From Opitutales bacterium (GTDB lineage Bacteria; Verrucomicrobiota; Verrucomicrobiia; Opitutales; JAJFLR01), in the NCBI GenBank assembly GCA_021772565.1, contig JAJFLR010000032.1:1-37208 (forward strand): a stretch of 37,208 nucleotides of DNA, in the 5' to 3' direction. The position numbers and the translations under genes are program-made. The notes beneath the pieces are model-generated. The model worked only from the letters and a program-made list of their open reading frames with translations, ran no database searches and was not told the origin of the DNA. This document shows, piece by piece, positions 1 through 6,860 of this stretch. How positions within the stretch are numbered: the first letter of the stretch is position 1; each line of letters starts with the position of its first letter.

Positions 1-107
1 GCTTTCACTGTGATAAAATTTTTGCCTTTGTCGGTTAGTCGCTCAAATTTCCTGTAACGTTCGTTTCCTCTAAATCGTTTGACTCTGATAATTGCTATGG
101 TGCTCAT
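1..107 (-). CDS. small basic protein, copy 1 (partial, runs off the left edge)
   Basis: Reading the minus strand from ATG at 107-105 gives an open frame to the window edge, beginning MSTIAIIRVKRFRGNERYRK. The second copy at 623-759 shows that the intact protein would be only about 45 residues, ending ...CETVIKQ. It is rich in Arg and Lys, with no membrane segment or signal peptide. I do not recognise the family. An attC-like element (118-235) lies directly upstream, as for copy 2, so gene and element were duplicated together. That makes this frame more credible than its length alone would. The 3' end is outside the window. Confidence 0.45.
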   Translation of the reverse strand, partial: MSTIAIIRVKRFRGNERYRKFERLTDKGKNFITVK

Positions 108-117
108 TTCTCTGTCT

Positions 118-235
118 GACTAACTCAAGAGACCGAACGTCCTGAATGAGCTACCACTTCAGTATCGTTCAATTTTAAGTTGATGTTCATGTCCTATTTA
201 TCGTTCAAATTTTCTGCGATGTAATGTGGTTAGTC
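118..235 (-). repeat. attC-like element 1
   Basis: The element begins GACTAAC (118-124) and ends with its exact reverse complement GTTAGTC (229-235), 118 bp overall. Inside are a second mirrored pair, GAACG/CGTTC, and a small hairpin CTGAA...TTCAG. A length near 120 bp, outer 7-mers with AAC/GTT cores and a gene start just beyond one end are the layout of an integron attC site. The cores do not match the RYYYAAC/GTTRRRY consensus at every position and no integrase is visible, so the integron reading is inference. Confidence 0.35.
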
Positions 236-456
236 TCCAGTCTTTTGTTCGGTAGGTCTGTGATCTTCATTCCTGCATAGACTTTTGGATATTTTTATAT
301 TCGATTGTTCTTCTCTCTACAAATTTCACATCTTGATTCTTCAAATTTGATTTTAGTTTTCTCTTCGTCTTGTTGGTTTTTCACTTTGATTATCACTGAT
401 ACTTTTTCTTACTTTGATGTTCGTTTTCTTTAAAGCTCAACATTTCAATAATATTT

Positions 457-550
457 TCTCTCGCCCGCTTCGCTCAAGACGCCAAGATCGCCAAGATTTT
501 ATTTTGGCTTTTGTTTTCAATCTCTGCGCTCTCTGCGGCTCTGCGTGATA
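457..550. repeat. dispersed intergenic element (CGCAGAG / TTGGCG type)
   Basis: On the minus strand this reads ACGCAGAGCCGCAGAGAG..., then CTTGGCGATCTTGGCGTC and a GCGAAGCGGGCGAGAG end. I recognise this wording from non-coding DNA of many unrelated environmental bacteria. It is more GC-rich than its surroundings and has no extended reading frame. The stretch 251-622 around it holds no gene I can support. Confidence 0.5.
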
Positions 551-622
551 ATTTCTTTCTCTTTGATGTTCATTTCTTTTGAATCTTCAATTTTCAAATA
601 TGACATCTTGATTATTCCCATT

Positions 623-759
623 TTACTGTTTGATGACCGTTTCGCAATTCTTTGCTTTCACTGTGATAAAATTTTTGTCTTTGTCGGTTAGTCGCTCAAA
701 TTTCCTGTAACGTTCGCTTCCTCTAAATCGTTTGACTCTGTAATTGCCATGGTGCTCAT
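623..759 (-). pseudogene. small basic protein, copy 2 (frameshifted)
   Basis: This is the duplicate of the gene at the left edge, with ATG at 759-757 and TAA at 625-623. Against copy 1 it lacks one base near 740 (ATTACAGAG instead of ATTATCAGAG), which shifts the frame after about six codons. Ignoring the shift, the rest still reads RVKRFRGSERYRKFERL to CETVIKQ and a stop, nearly identical to copy 1. The damage is therefore recent, or it is a sequencing error. Function unknown. Confidence 0.45.
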
Positions 760-903
760 TTCTCTGTCTGACTAACTCAAGAGACCGAACGTCCGGACTT
801 AGCTACCACTTCCAGATCGCTCAATTTAAATTTAATGTTAATTTCCTATTTATCGTTCAAATTTCCGGCGGTGTAATGTGGTTAGCTCCAGTCGCTTTGT
901 TCG
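654..903 (-). repeat. direct repeat, copy 2
   Basis: Second copy of the unit at 1-250, in the same orientation. Divergence is greatest in the centre of the attC-like element and at the right end, where GTTAGTC has become GTTAGCT. Confidence 0.85.
770..887 (-). repeat. attC-like element 2
   Basis: Homologue of the element at 118-235: GACTAAC at 770-776 and GTTAGCT at 881-887, again 118 bp. On the minus strand GTTAGTC falls 11 bases before the ATG of the broken small gene. The bases outside the right core (GGTTAGCTCCAGTCG) recur in similar form at 1396-1410 (GGTTAGCTTCAGTCG), which ties this element to the next gene junction. Confidence 0.35.
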
Positions 904-1021
904 ACCGATTCTACTGTGTCGTTAGTATTTCTGTCAACTTCTGTTTCTAAATTTTTACAATCTTTTAATTTAATCTTTACCGTTAGTTATACAATCAGGT
1001 GTCTGACCCTCTTTTATTTTT

Positions 1022-1366
1022 TTATCTTTGATATACTTCAACCGTGTTACCAATATCAACACTTCCACTTACATCAACCGTGTTACCAATATCAACACTT
1101 CCACTTACATCAACCGTGTTACCAATATCAACAGTTCCATATACTTCAACCGTGTTACCAATATCAACAGTTCCATATACTTCAACAGGATTATCGACAT
1201 CGACTGTGCCATATACATCGACTGTGTCATTAATCCGAGCTCGCACATATCCACCATTATTTGTGACTCTAGCTTCTCCAGAATAGAGTAAATAGCAAAT
1301 AATACTTAAAAGTGTAATTGTAGTGAATTTCCAGATTACGTTAAGAATATATTCTAGCTTTTTCAT
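1022..1366 (-). CDS. membrane-anchored 12-residue-repeat protein
   Basis: The product is a 114-residue hypothetical protein. Residues about 9-28 form one hydrophobic segment (IWKFTTITLLSIICYLLYS), a signal anchor. The rest is nearly all a tandem repeat of the type GTVDIGNTVEVY, about five full copies. Alternating Val and polar residues with regular Gly and Asn suggest a small beta-solenoid or fibre outside the cytoplasm; that is inference. The start is supported by AAGGAG nine bases before ATG (minus strand TAAAAGGAGTGAAGTATCATG). The gene follows the 1404-1730 gene by 37 bp and lies in the cassette-like array. No family recognised. Confidence 0.6.
   Translation of the reverse strand: MKKLEYILNVIWKFTTITLLSIICYLLYSGEARVTNNGGYVRARINDTVDVYGTVDVDNPVEVYGTVDIGNTVEVYGTVDIGNTVDVSGSVDIGNTVDVSGSVDIGNTVEVYQR
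1034..1237. repeat. 36-bp tandem repeat within the coding sequence
   Basis: Five full units (1034-1069, 1070-1105, 1106-1141, 1142-1177, 1178-1213) and a partial one, each starting TAC(T/A)TC and encoding 12 residues. The first two differ at a single base, while the 1178 unit is clearly diverged. Expansion has therefore been recent and from one end. Copy number is likely to vary between strains. Confidence 0.9.
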
Positions 1367-1384
1367 GATACTTCACTCCTTTTA

Positions 1385-1423
1385 TTCTAACGTTTGGTTA
1401 GCTTCAGTCGGCTTGATCGGCCC
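1385..1423 (-). other. cassette-like gene junction
   Basis: On the minus strand the stop of the 1404-1730 gene is followed by AGCTAACCAAACGTTAGAAT and then the ribosome site of the next gene. CTAAC and GTTAG cores are present as at the two attC-like elements, but only three or four bases lie between them. It is either a collapsed site or a chance resemblance. Confidence 0.3.
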
Positions 1424-1730
1424 TTTGGCTTCTTAGAGCATCCCACAAGAATGATTGAGCCTGAATTAAAAGCTCCGTCTCCGAATGCCCGCTACACGAT
1501 GGAAAGTTGGTCCAAGGCTCCCAGCCATTAGATCGATCTTCGTAAACGCGCACATCATAGGAGTCAGCATCGACATCAAGCCGTTTGATGGTCTCAATTC
1601 GGATTATCCGCGAAGCCACAACGACTTCATAATTACCCACAACCTGATACGATTCAGTGAACATATCAGGATATTCCTCCCGGAAATACCCAAGTGCTTT
1701 TTGCGGTGATTTAACGTCTTCTCTATTCAT
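1404..1730 (-). CDS. hypothetical protein, 108 residues
   Basis: An uninterrupted frame starting MNREDVKSPQKALGYFREEY and ending ...RADQAD. It is acidic and soluble-looking, with no signal peptide or membrane segment. Trp and Phe residues (GWEPWTNFP) and a mixed pattern of strands and helices suggest a small globular domain. I do not recognise the family. It is the first gene of the minus-strand cluster, and the stretch upstream of it holds symmetrical TGGAAA sites that could regulate it. Its size and lack of recognisable relatives are typical of integron cassette products. Confidence 0.55.
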   Translation of the reverse strand: MNREDVKSPQKALGYFREEYPDMFTESYQVVGNYEVVVASRIIRIETIKRLDVDADSYDVRVYEDRSNGWEPWTNFPSCSGHSETELLIQAQSFLWDALRSQRADQAD

Positions 1731-1782
1731 GATACCATATTTTTGTTAGTTTTGTCTTATTCTTGTCGAACAGTAGTAATAG

Positions 1783-1938
1783 ATGGAAAACTTTCCATGC
1801 CATCGCTACTTATATATGGACTTTTTTTCCATACTAATATAGTAAAAGCAAGTAAAAAGTGGAAAATAAATTATAAATAATAAGTTGACTGTTATTTTCC
1901 ACCCCATTTGATATTAGGCTACCAAATATGGAAAATAA
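1783..1938. promoter_or_regulatory. cluster of symmetrical TGGAAA / TTTCCA sites
   Basis: ATGGAAA-AC-TTTCCAT (1783-1798) is a perfect inverted repeat. GTGGAAAATAA (1859-1869) is mirrored exactly by TTATTTTCCAC (1892-1902), and TGGAAAATAA occurs again at 1929-1938. The sites lie upstream of the minus-strand gene starting at 1730, in gene-free DNA. This is the pattern of a multi-site operator. The binding protein is unknown. Confidence 0.4.
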
Positions 1939-2081
1939 GCGCATATTTCAATTGAATTCGAAATAAAGATTGATGGCTCAAGCAAAGGAGACTTTGCACT
2001 ACCATTATGCTTTTCGAACTGTGTAAGCTTATTGTCACCAGGTATTACGAGTTATAGTAAATTATAATAAATCTTTTCCTT

Positions 2082-2125
2082 GGTTTGCTACTCCATGGGC
2101 AAGCCAAGTAGCATCAACGCAAACC
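2082..2125. repeat. imperfect inverted repeat
   Basis: GGTTTGC (2082-2088) pairs with GCAAACC (2119-2125), and an inner TGCTACT pairs with AGTAGCA. The result is a hairpin with one bulged side. It lies in the gene-free stretch 1731-2501, which otherwise holds only the neighbouring elements listed here. Confidence 0.35.
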
Positions 2126-2155
2126 AACACTTCGCGCATCGAGGCTAAATAAGTC

Positions 2156-2250
2156 ATGGATCGCCACGTCGCGCTGCTCCTCGCGATGACAAAGTAAAAA
2201 ACCTATTTGTCATTGCGAACTCTGCAAATGCAGAGTGTGGCAATCTATCT
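2156..2250. repeat. dispersed palindrome (GATNGCCACG...CATTGCGA type)
   Basis: The left arm (ATGGATCGCCACGTCGCG...GCGATGACAAA) is mirrored by the right arm (TTTGTCATTGCGAACTC...GTGTGGCAATCTAT) around a short AT centre. I recognise the arms, CGCAATGACAAA and TGGCAATC, as a palindromic element common between genes of many bacteria. It has no coding capacity and would fold into a long hairpin. Confidence 0.6.
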
Positions 2251-2501
2251 GACTTACGTTTATTGATTGCATACACTGATTTAATTTCGGTACCGAGTTG
2301 AAAACAACATCTACCAATTTATTATGGCAGATTCTATAGGTACCAGGCAAGCCTCGGAGAATGGACTAATAACAATTAAAAAATCCCAAAGAATTTAAAT
2401 AATAGAGCTTGATTTTTAGTGTAAATTTTCTAGTCTATTCTGAATATTCGCGTATTATTTATTTATTTTACTAAATTTTACGTATAATTTCATAATAGAA
2501 A

Positions 2502-3716
2502 ATGGAGATCAAACGTCGATATCATTATATTGAGCAGTTTTTGGAGTCAAAACAATCGATTCTTGTACTGGGTCCAAGAGGAACCGGTAAAACATATTTT
2601 CTAACCAGATTATTAAAGAAATTTCCGAATTCACGTCGTATAGATCTTTTGAGTCAACAGGAGTTTCTTCGCTATCTAAATAGACCCTCACATCTGTATG
2701 ATGAAATAATGTATGCAATAGAAAATACTGAAACTGCAGTCTATATTATGATAGATGAAATACAATTACTGCCACAGCTACTGCATGAAGTACATCGTTG
2801 TCTGCATGACTTTGAGAAAAAAGTAATTTTTATCCTTACGGGTTCATCGGCAAGAAAACTTAAACGTCAAGATGCAAATCTGTTAGCAGGTAGAGCGATT
2901 CGTTTTGATTTCTACAGTTTAACATTTAATGAAATTGATATAAAGACTAATTTTGCTATGGTAATGAAATGGGGAAGTCTTCCTACAGTTTTTGTAGAAA
3001 AACAAGAACAAATCATAATAGAATATCTTAAAACTTATGTTGGCACTTATTTGCAGGAAGAAGTTCAGAGGGAATCCGAAATTCGAAAACTTGATGGATT
3101 CAGTCGGTTTCTTGAATGTGCAGCATCTGACAATGGGACTGCAGTTAATTATTCAAAAATCGGTCGAGCAGCAAATGTAAATTCGGATACTGTAAAAGAG
3201 TATTTCCAGATTCTGGTCGACACTTTAATCGTAACAAAAATTTCTGCATGGACTTATTCAATGCGCCAGCAGTTACAAAAAGCACCTAAATATTATTTCT
3301 TCGACAATGGCATTCTAAATGCACTAACCGGAGATTTACCGAGTGAGCTAAAACCATCGACCTATCGTTATGGAAAGCTCTTTGAAAATCTTGTTGTCAA
3401 TGAACTAATACGGCAAAATTCCCTGAAAAGGTATGACTTGAATTTATTCCACTATCGAACATTACGTGGGCAGGAAATTGATATTATAGTCCAGAAAAAT
3501 CCAAACTCCAAACCCGTTGCAATAGAAATAAAATCTGGTGAATCGCCTACAATTAAAAAACAATCGGGCATACGAAACTTTCAAACCATCGTACCGGGTG
3601 CAAAATGTATTGTTATCTGCCAAACTCCAATTGCATATGTCGATGGAAACATTGATGTCCTTCCCTTTCAGGAAGGTATTGAGAAAGCATTACAGATTGC
3701 ATCACAATCAGATTAG
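2502..3716 (+). CDS. AAA_14 / DUF4143 ATP-binding protein
   Basis: This 404-residue protein belongs to the widespread AAA-type ATPases in which an N-terminal P-loop domain (AAA_14) is joined to DUF4143. Walker A is GPRGTGKT at residues 24-31 and Walker B is in AVYIMIDEIQLLP at about 80-92. A sensor-like ILTGSSARKL motif follows, typical of the family. The C-terminal part has KLFENLVVNEL, GQEIDIIVQ and AIEIKSGE, which together resemble a PD-(D/E)XK nuclease-like core. The physiological role of the family is not established; members are often found in mobile or accessory DNA. Length is normal and the frame intact. It stands alone, with about 140 bp before accD. Confidence 0.85.
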   Translation: MEIKRRYHYIEQFLESKQSILVLGPRGTGKTYFLTRLLKKFPNSRRIDLLSQQEFLRYLNRPSHLYDEIMYAIENTETAVYIMIDEIQLLPQLLHEVHRCLHDFEKKVIFILTGSSARKLKRQDANLLAGRAIRFDFYSLTFNEIDIKTNFAMVMKWGSLPTVFVEKQEQIIIEYLKTYVGTYLQEEVQRESEIRKLDGFSRFLECAASDNGTAVNYSKIGRAANVNSDTVKEYFQILVDTLIVTKISAWTYSMRQQLQKAPKYYFFDNGILNALTGDLPSELKPSTYRYGKLFENLVVNELIRQNSLKRYDLNLFHYRTLRGQEIDIIVQKNPNSKPVAIEIKSGESPTIKKQSGIRNFQTIVPGAKCIVICQTPIAYVDGNIDVLPFQEGIEKALQIASQSD

Positions 3717-3855
3717 TGCTTGAAAATCATGCATCGATAATTAGAGATTGTTTTGTATTGAAGTATAAAATAGCTATTGAGCAACTACCATAAATTTCAT
3801 ATCTTAATATTTATTACATCTGTAGACATAGTCAAAAATCTAAATAAATTTAATC

Positions 3856-4716
3856 ATGGCATTTTTTAACAAACCAAAATATTCAACCGTAACGATCAAG
3901 AAAAAGGATATTCCGAAAGATCTTTTTACCCGCTGCCCAATTTCCGGCGACCTTGTTTACAACAAGGAACTTGAAAGTAATTTCATGGTTGTGCCCAAAA
4001 GTAATTACCATTTTCCACTGAGTGCACCTCGCAGAATTGAATTACTATCCGACAAAGATTCGTTTAAAGAACTGGATAAAGATGTCACTTCAGGAGATCC
4101 TCTTAATTTTAAGGGTATAGTTTCATACAAAGAAAAATTAATTGGTGATAAGAAAAAAACTAATTTAAATGAAGCCGTTATAACTGGAGTTTGTAAAATG
4201 GGGGAGATTGCAGTTTCGCTGGCAGTAATGGATTTTCGTTTTAGAGGCGGCAGTATGGGATCAGCTGTGGGTGAAAAAATTACCCGCGCCATAGAACATG
4301 CTACGGCAAATCAGATGCCAGTGATAATTGTTACAGCAACAGGAGGTGCGCGCATGGAAGAAGGAATTTTGAGCCTTATGCAAATGGCAAAAACAAGTGC
4401 CGCATTGTCTCGGTTACACGATGCAGGTCAGCTTTTTATTTCAGTATTAACAAATCCTACAACCGGTGGTGTTACTGCTAGCTTTGCAACTTTAGGTGAT
4501 ATTATTTTAGCTGAACCGGCGGCACTGATAGGATTGGCCGGTCCTAGAGTAATTAAGGAAACTATTAAGGAAGAACTGCCTAAAGGTTTTCAAACGGCTG
4601 AATTTTTATTGGAAAGAGGATTGCTCGATCAAATTGTTCATCGTAACAAAATGCGTGAAAGAATCATCACATTTCTGCATGCTTTTCATTTGGCTAAACA
4701 ACCAATTACTGGCTGA
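3856..4716 (+). CDS. accD: acetyl-CoA carboxylase carboxyltransferase subunit beta
   Basis: AccD pairs with AccA to transfer the carboxyl group from biotin to acetyl-CoA, the first step of fatty acid synthesis. The carboxyltransferase core is well conserved: [48 protein letters not shown] and [12 protein letters not shown]. Length (286 residues) is close to that of the E. coli protein. The N-terminal zinc ribbon is not conserved: where E. coli has Cys 27, 30, 46 and 49, this protein has C27, S30, V46 and S49 with unchanged spacing. The rest of the ribbon fold (YNKELESN) is kept, so the metal site was lost by substitution and not by truncation. folC follows in the same direction after 46 bp. 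The biotin cofactor would come from the cluster at 25785-31463. Confidence 0.95.
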   Translation: MAFFNKPKYSTVTIKKKDIPKDLFTRCPISGDLVYNKELESNFMVVPKSNYHFPLSAPRRIELLSDKDSFKELDKDVTSGDPLNFKGIVSYKEKLIGDKKKTNLNEAVITGVCKMGEIAVSLAVMDFRFRGGSMGSAVGEKITRAIEHATANQMPVIIVTATGGARMEEGILSLMQMAKTSAALSRLHDAGQLFISVLTNPTTGGVTASFATLGDIILAEPAALIGLAGPRVIKETIKEELPKGFQTAEFLLERGLLDQIVHRNKMRERIITFLHAFHLAKQPITG

Positions 4717-4762
4717 GTAATCATAATCTATTATTTTACATTAGTAATAATTTAATAACCCC

Positions 4763-6067
4763 ATGCCTAAATTGGAAACATATGAAGATGCAAAAGCATA
4801 CTTGTATGGATTGAAACATCACGGAGCTAAATATGGCATAGACCGGATGCAGTTGCTGGCCGAAGCTATGAACCATCCGGAAAGAAATTATCCGATTATC
4901 CATGTCGCAGGAACTAACGGCAAGGGTTCAGTCTGCGCAATACTCGAAAATATTTACAGAAATAATAATTATAAAACCGGACTGTATACTTCACCGCATT
5001 TAGTCTATCAAGGTGAACGCGTTCAGGTTAATAGAAAAATTTTAGACCAAGAATCAGTTTTAAAATATATTCGTGAAATAAAAGCTGATGCAGATCGTTT
5101 GGCAGAAATTGATCCGGATGATCATCCTTCATTTTTCGAGTTTATGACTGCAATGGCATTTTTGCATTTTAATAGATCAAATGTTGATATCGGAATTATT
5201 GAAACCGGTTTGGGTGGCAGACTTGATGCGACAAATATTGTTAAACCAGAAATTTCCATAATCACATCAATTAGCCTCGATCATTGTGAACAGCTCGGTG
5301 ACACCATAGAAAAAATTGCTACTGAAAAAGCCGGAATTATAAAAAAGAATTGTCCTATTGTCATTGGCCGCCTTCCTAAAAAAGCGGAAAATATAATTAG
5401 AAAAGCAGCTAAACAAAAAGGTGCAAAAGTTTATTCTATCCGGGAAAGATTTGGTGAAAATTTAGAAAATTGTCCTGAGATAAATTTAGAAGGATCTTAC
5501 CAAAATTGGAATGCCGCAACTGCGGTACTAGCCACTGAAGTTTTGCAACATAAATTACCGGTTAAGAAAAATAAATTAAATGATTCTTTAAATACTGTGC
5601 AATGGCCGTGTAGGTGGGATCGGTTTCAAGTTGGCAATAAAAATTTAATTCTCGATGTCAGCCACAATATTGAAGGGGCTGAAATGTTGGATGAAAATTT
5701 AACTCACCTTGTTGAAGAAACTGGAAAAAAACCAATAATTTTAGCCTGTGCGTTAGGTGAGTATAAAGCGAAAGCACTGATGCCTATTATTGCCAAACAT
5801 GCAAAAGAAATTTATTTACTCACACCCTCTCAACCTAGAGCTTATCCTTTCAATAAACTTTTAGATTTTATACCAAAAGAATTTATTGGAAAAGTTCATA
5901 ATTCAACCGTAAAAAAAATCTTTCCCAATATTGGCGAATGTTCAATCGGTAGTCCTGATGAAACAGTTGTCGCCACTGGTTCAATTTATTTAGCAGGAGA
6001 AATCTGCGAAGCTCTTTATCACAAGACACCTGTAGCTGAACAAATTTTACAGGATACTTTGATTTAA
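4763..6067 (+). CDS. folC: folylpolyglutamate synthase / dihydrofolate synthase
   Basis: FolC is a Mur-ligase family enzyme that uses ATP to add glutamate to dihydropteroate or folate. The P-loop is HVAGTNGKGSVCAIL near residue 50, followed by TSPHL and the folate-binding FFEFMTAMAF region. GIIETGLGGRLDATN and ISLDHCEQLGDTIEKIATEKAGI are signature blocks of the family, and DVSHNIEGAEML marks the start of the C-terminal domain. The 434 residues are normal for the family. It follows accD in the same direction, an arrangement also seen in other bacteria, and is probably co-transcribed. Confidence 0.95.
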   Translation: MPKLETYEDAKAYLYGLKHHGAKYGIDRMQLLAEAMNHPERNYPIIHVAGTNGKGSVCAILENIYRNNNYKTGLYTSPHLVYQGERVQVNRKILDQESVLKYIREIKADADRLAEIDPDDHPSFFEFMTAMAFLHFNRSNVDIGIIETGLGGRLDATNIVKPEISIITSISLDHCEQLGDTIEKIATEKAGIIKKNCPIVIGRLPKKAENIIRKAAKQKGAKVYSIRERFGENLENCPEINLEGSYQNWNAATAVLATEVLQHKLPVKKNKLNDSLNTVQWPCRWDRFQVGNKNLILDVSHNIEGAEMLDENLTHLVEETGKKPIILACALGEYKAKALMPIIAKHAKEIYLLTPSQPRAYPFNKLLDFIPKEFIGKVHNSTVKKIFPNIGECSIGSPDETVVATGSIYLAGEICEALYHKTPVAEQILQDTLI

Positions 6068-6142
6068 TACAAATTATGACCAGGATGTCACAATTCTAAA
6101 TAGTTGATTGAAACAATAAAAAGAACGAACTACATTGGTCAC

Positions 6143-6388
6143 ATGATTACAACATTAAGAGATACTAAAACACGTCTGAGTAAATATGTAAAACTTGTGG
6201 AGAATGGTGAAGATGTAATCATAACAGTACGTGGTAAACCAAAAGCCAGGCTAACTGCAATAACTCAATCAACCACCAAAGACAGAAATACTTGGGCAAA
6301 GAAGCTTACGAAGCTACAAAATGGATTTAAACAAAAATATGATTCCAGTGCTCAAATTGTTTCTAAATTTAGAGAAGATAGATTCTGA
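6143..6388 (+). CDS. antitoxin of the Phd/YefM (prevent-host-death) family
   Basis: The protein binds and neutralises the PIN-domain toxin encoded next to it, and probably represses their common promoter. The N-terminal half has the Phd/YefM fold signature: ITTLRDTKTRLSKYVKLVE, NGEDVIITVRGKPKARL. The C-terminal half, basic and polar, would wrap the toxin. I chose ATG at 6143 because homologues begin at this point. A TTG at 6104 would add 13 residues (MIETIKRTNYIGH), and neither start has a clear ribosome site. The stop shares one base with the toxin start (TGATG), so translation is coupled. Confidence 0.8.
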   Translation: MITTLRDTKTRLSKYVKLVENGEDVIITVRGKPKARLTAITQSTTKDRNTWAKKLTKLQNGFKQKYDSSAQIVSKFREDRF

Positions 6389-6840
6389 TGGATAAATGGT
6401 ACTGGGACACTTCAGCTTTTCTCAAACTATACTGTCCAGAAAGTGATTCTGCAAAGTATATTGAATTAGCAACGCAATCTGAAGGGCTATTACTTAGTTC
6501 ACAAATTTTAGAAATTGAATTCTATTATGCGTTACAACAAAAACAAGTTCGGGGTGAAATAACACCAAACGAAGCAAATACATCATTTGGGCAGTTTTCC
6601 AAAGACATACAAAATAAATATTTTGAGCTTATTCCATTCAGTCAAACTGTAACTAAAAATGCATGCACCCTTTGGGAATTGTGTAGTCAAAAACCAAAAC
6701 CAACATTGCGATCGCTTGATGGACTGCATCTGGCAACTGCAACTATGATGCAATGTAAATTCCTGGTAACAGCTGTTACACGAATGCAGAAAATTGCAGT
6801 GAGAGCTGGAATGATTATACCTGAAATATGTTATAGTTGA
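6388..6840 (+). CDS. PIN-domain ribonuclease toxin (VapC-like)
   Basis: PIN-domain toxins are Mg-dependent RNases that cut tRNA or other RNAs when freed from their antitoxin. The acidic residues expected of the active site are present: D7 in WYWDTSAFLKLY, E44 in ILEIEFYYAL and the Asp of RSLDGLHLATA near residue 112. The 150-residue length is usual. It overlaps the antitoxin by one base. The pair sits between folC and a convergent gene and looks like a later insertion, as such modules often are. Confidence 0.85.
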   Translation: MDKWYWDTSAFLKLYCPESDSAKYIELATQSEGLLLSSQILEIEFYYALQQKQVRGEITPNEANTSFGQFSKDIQNKYFELIPFSQTVTKNACTLWELCSQKPKPTLRSLDGLHLATATMMQCKFLVTAVTRMQKIAVRAGMIIPEICYS

Positions 6841-6860
6841 AACCGAATCTTCAATTGTAA

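Larger units (their letters stand above)
1..250 (-). repeat. direct repeat, copy 1 (small gene plus attC-like element)
   Basis: Bases 1-250 recur at 654-903 in the same orientation with scattered substitutions and a few indels. The unit holds the small gene and the element upstream of it. The first copy may start before the window. Confidence 0.85.

Noticed and set aside
34-124. A second attC-like pair made of GTTAGTC (34-40) and GACTAAC (118-124)
   Set aside because: The orientation is wrong for attC, and the first 7-mer lies inside the small gene's coding sequence (ERLTDKG).
1022-1237. CRISPR array
   Set aside because: The 36-bp repeats are directly adjacent with no spacers and encode a 12-residue protein repeat.
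916-1291. Plus-strand reading frames across 916-1291 (repetitive His/Gln-, Ile/Asn- and Ser/Thr-rich proteins)
   Set aside because: They are the reverse-strand readings of the 36-bp tandem repeat; the minus frame has a ribosome site and a membrane anchor.
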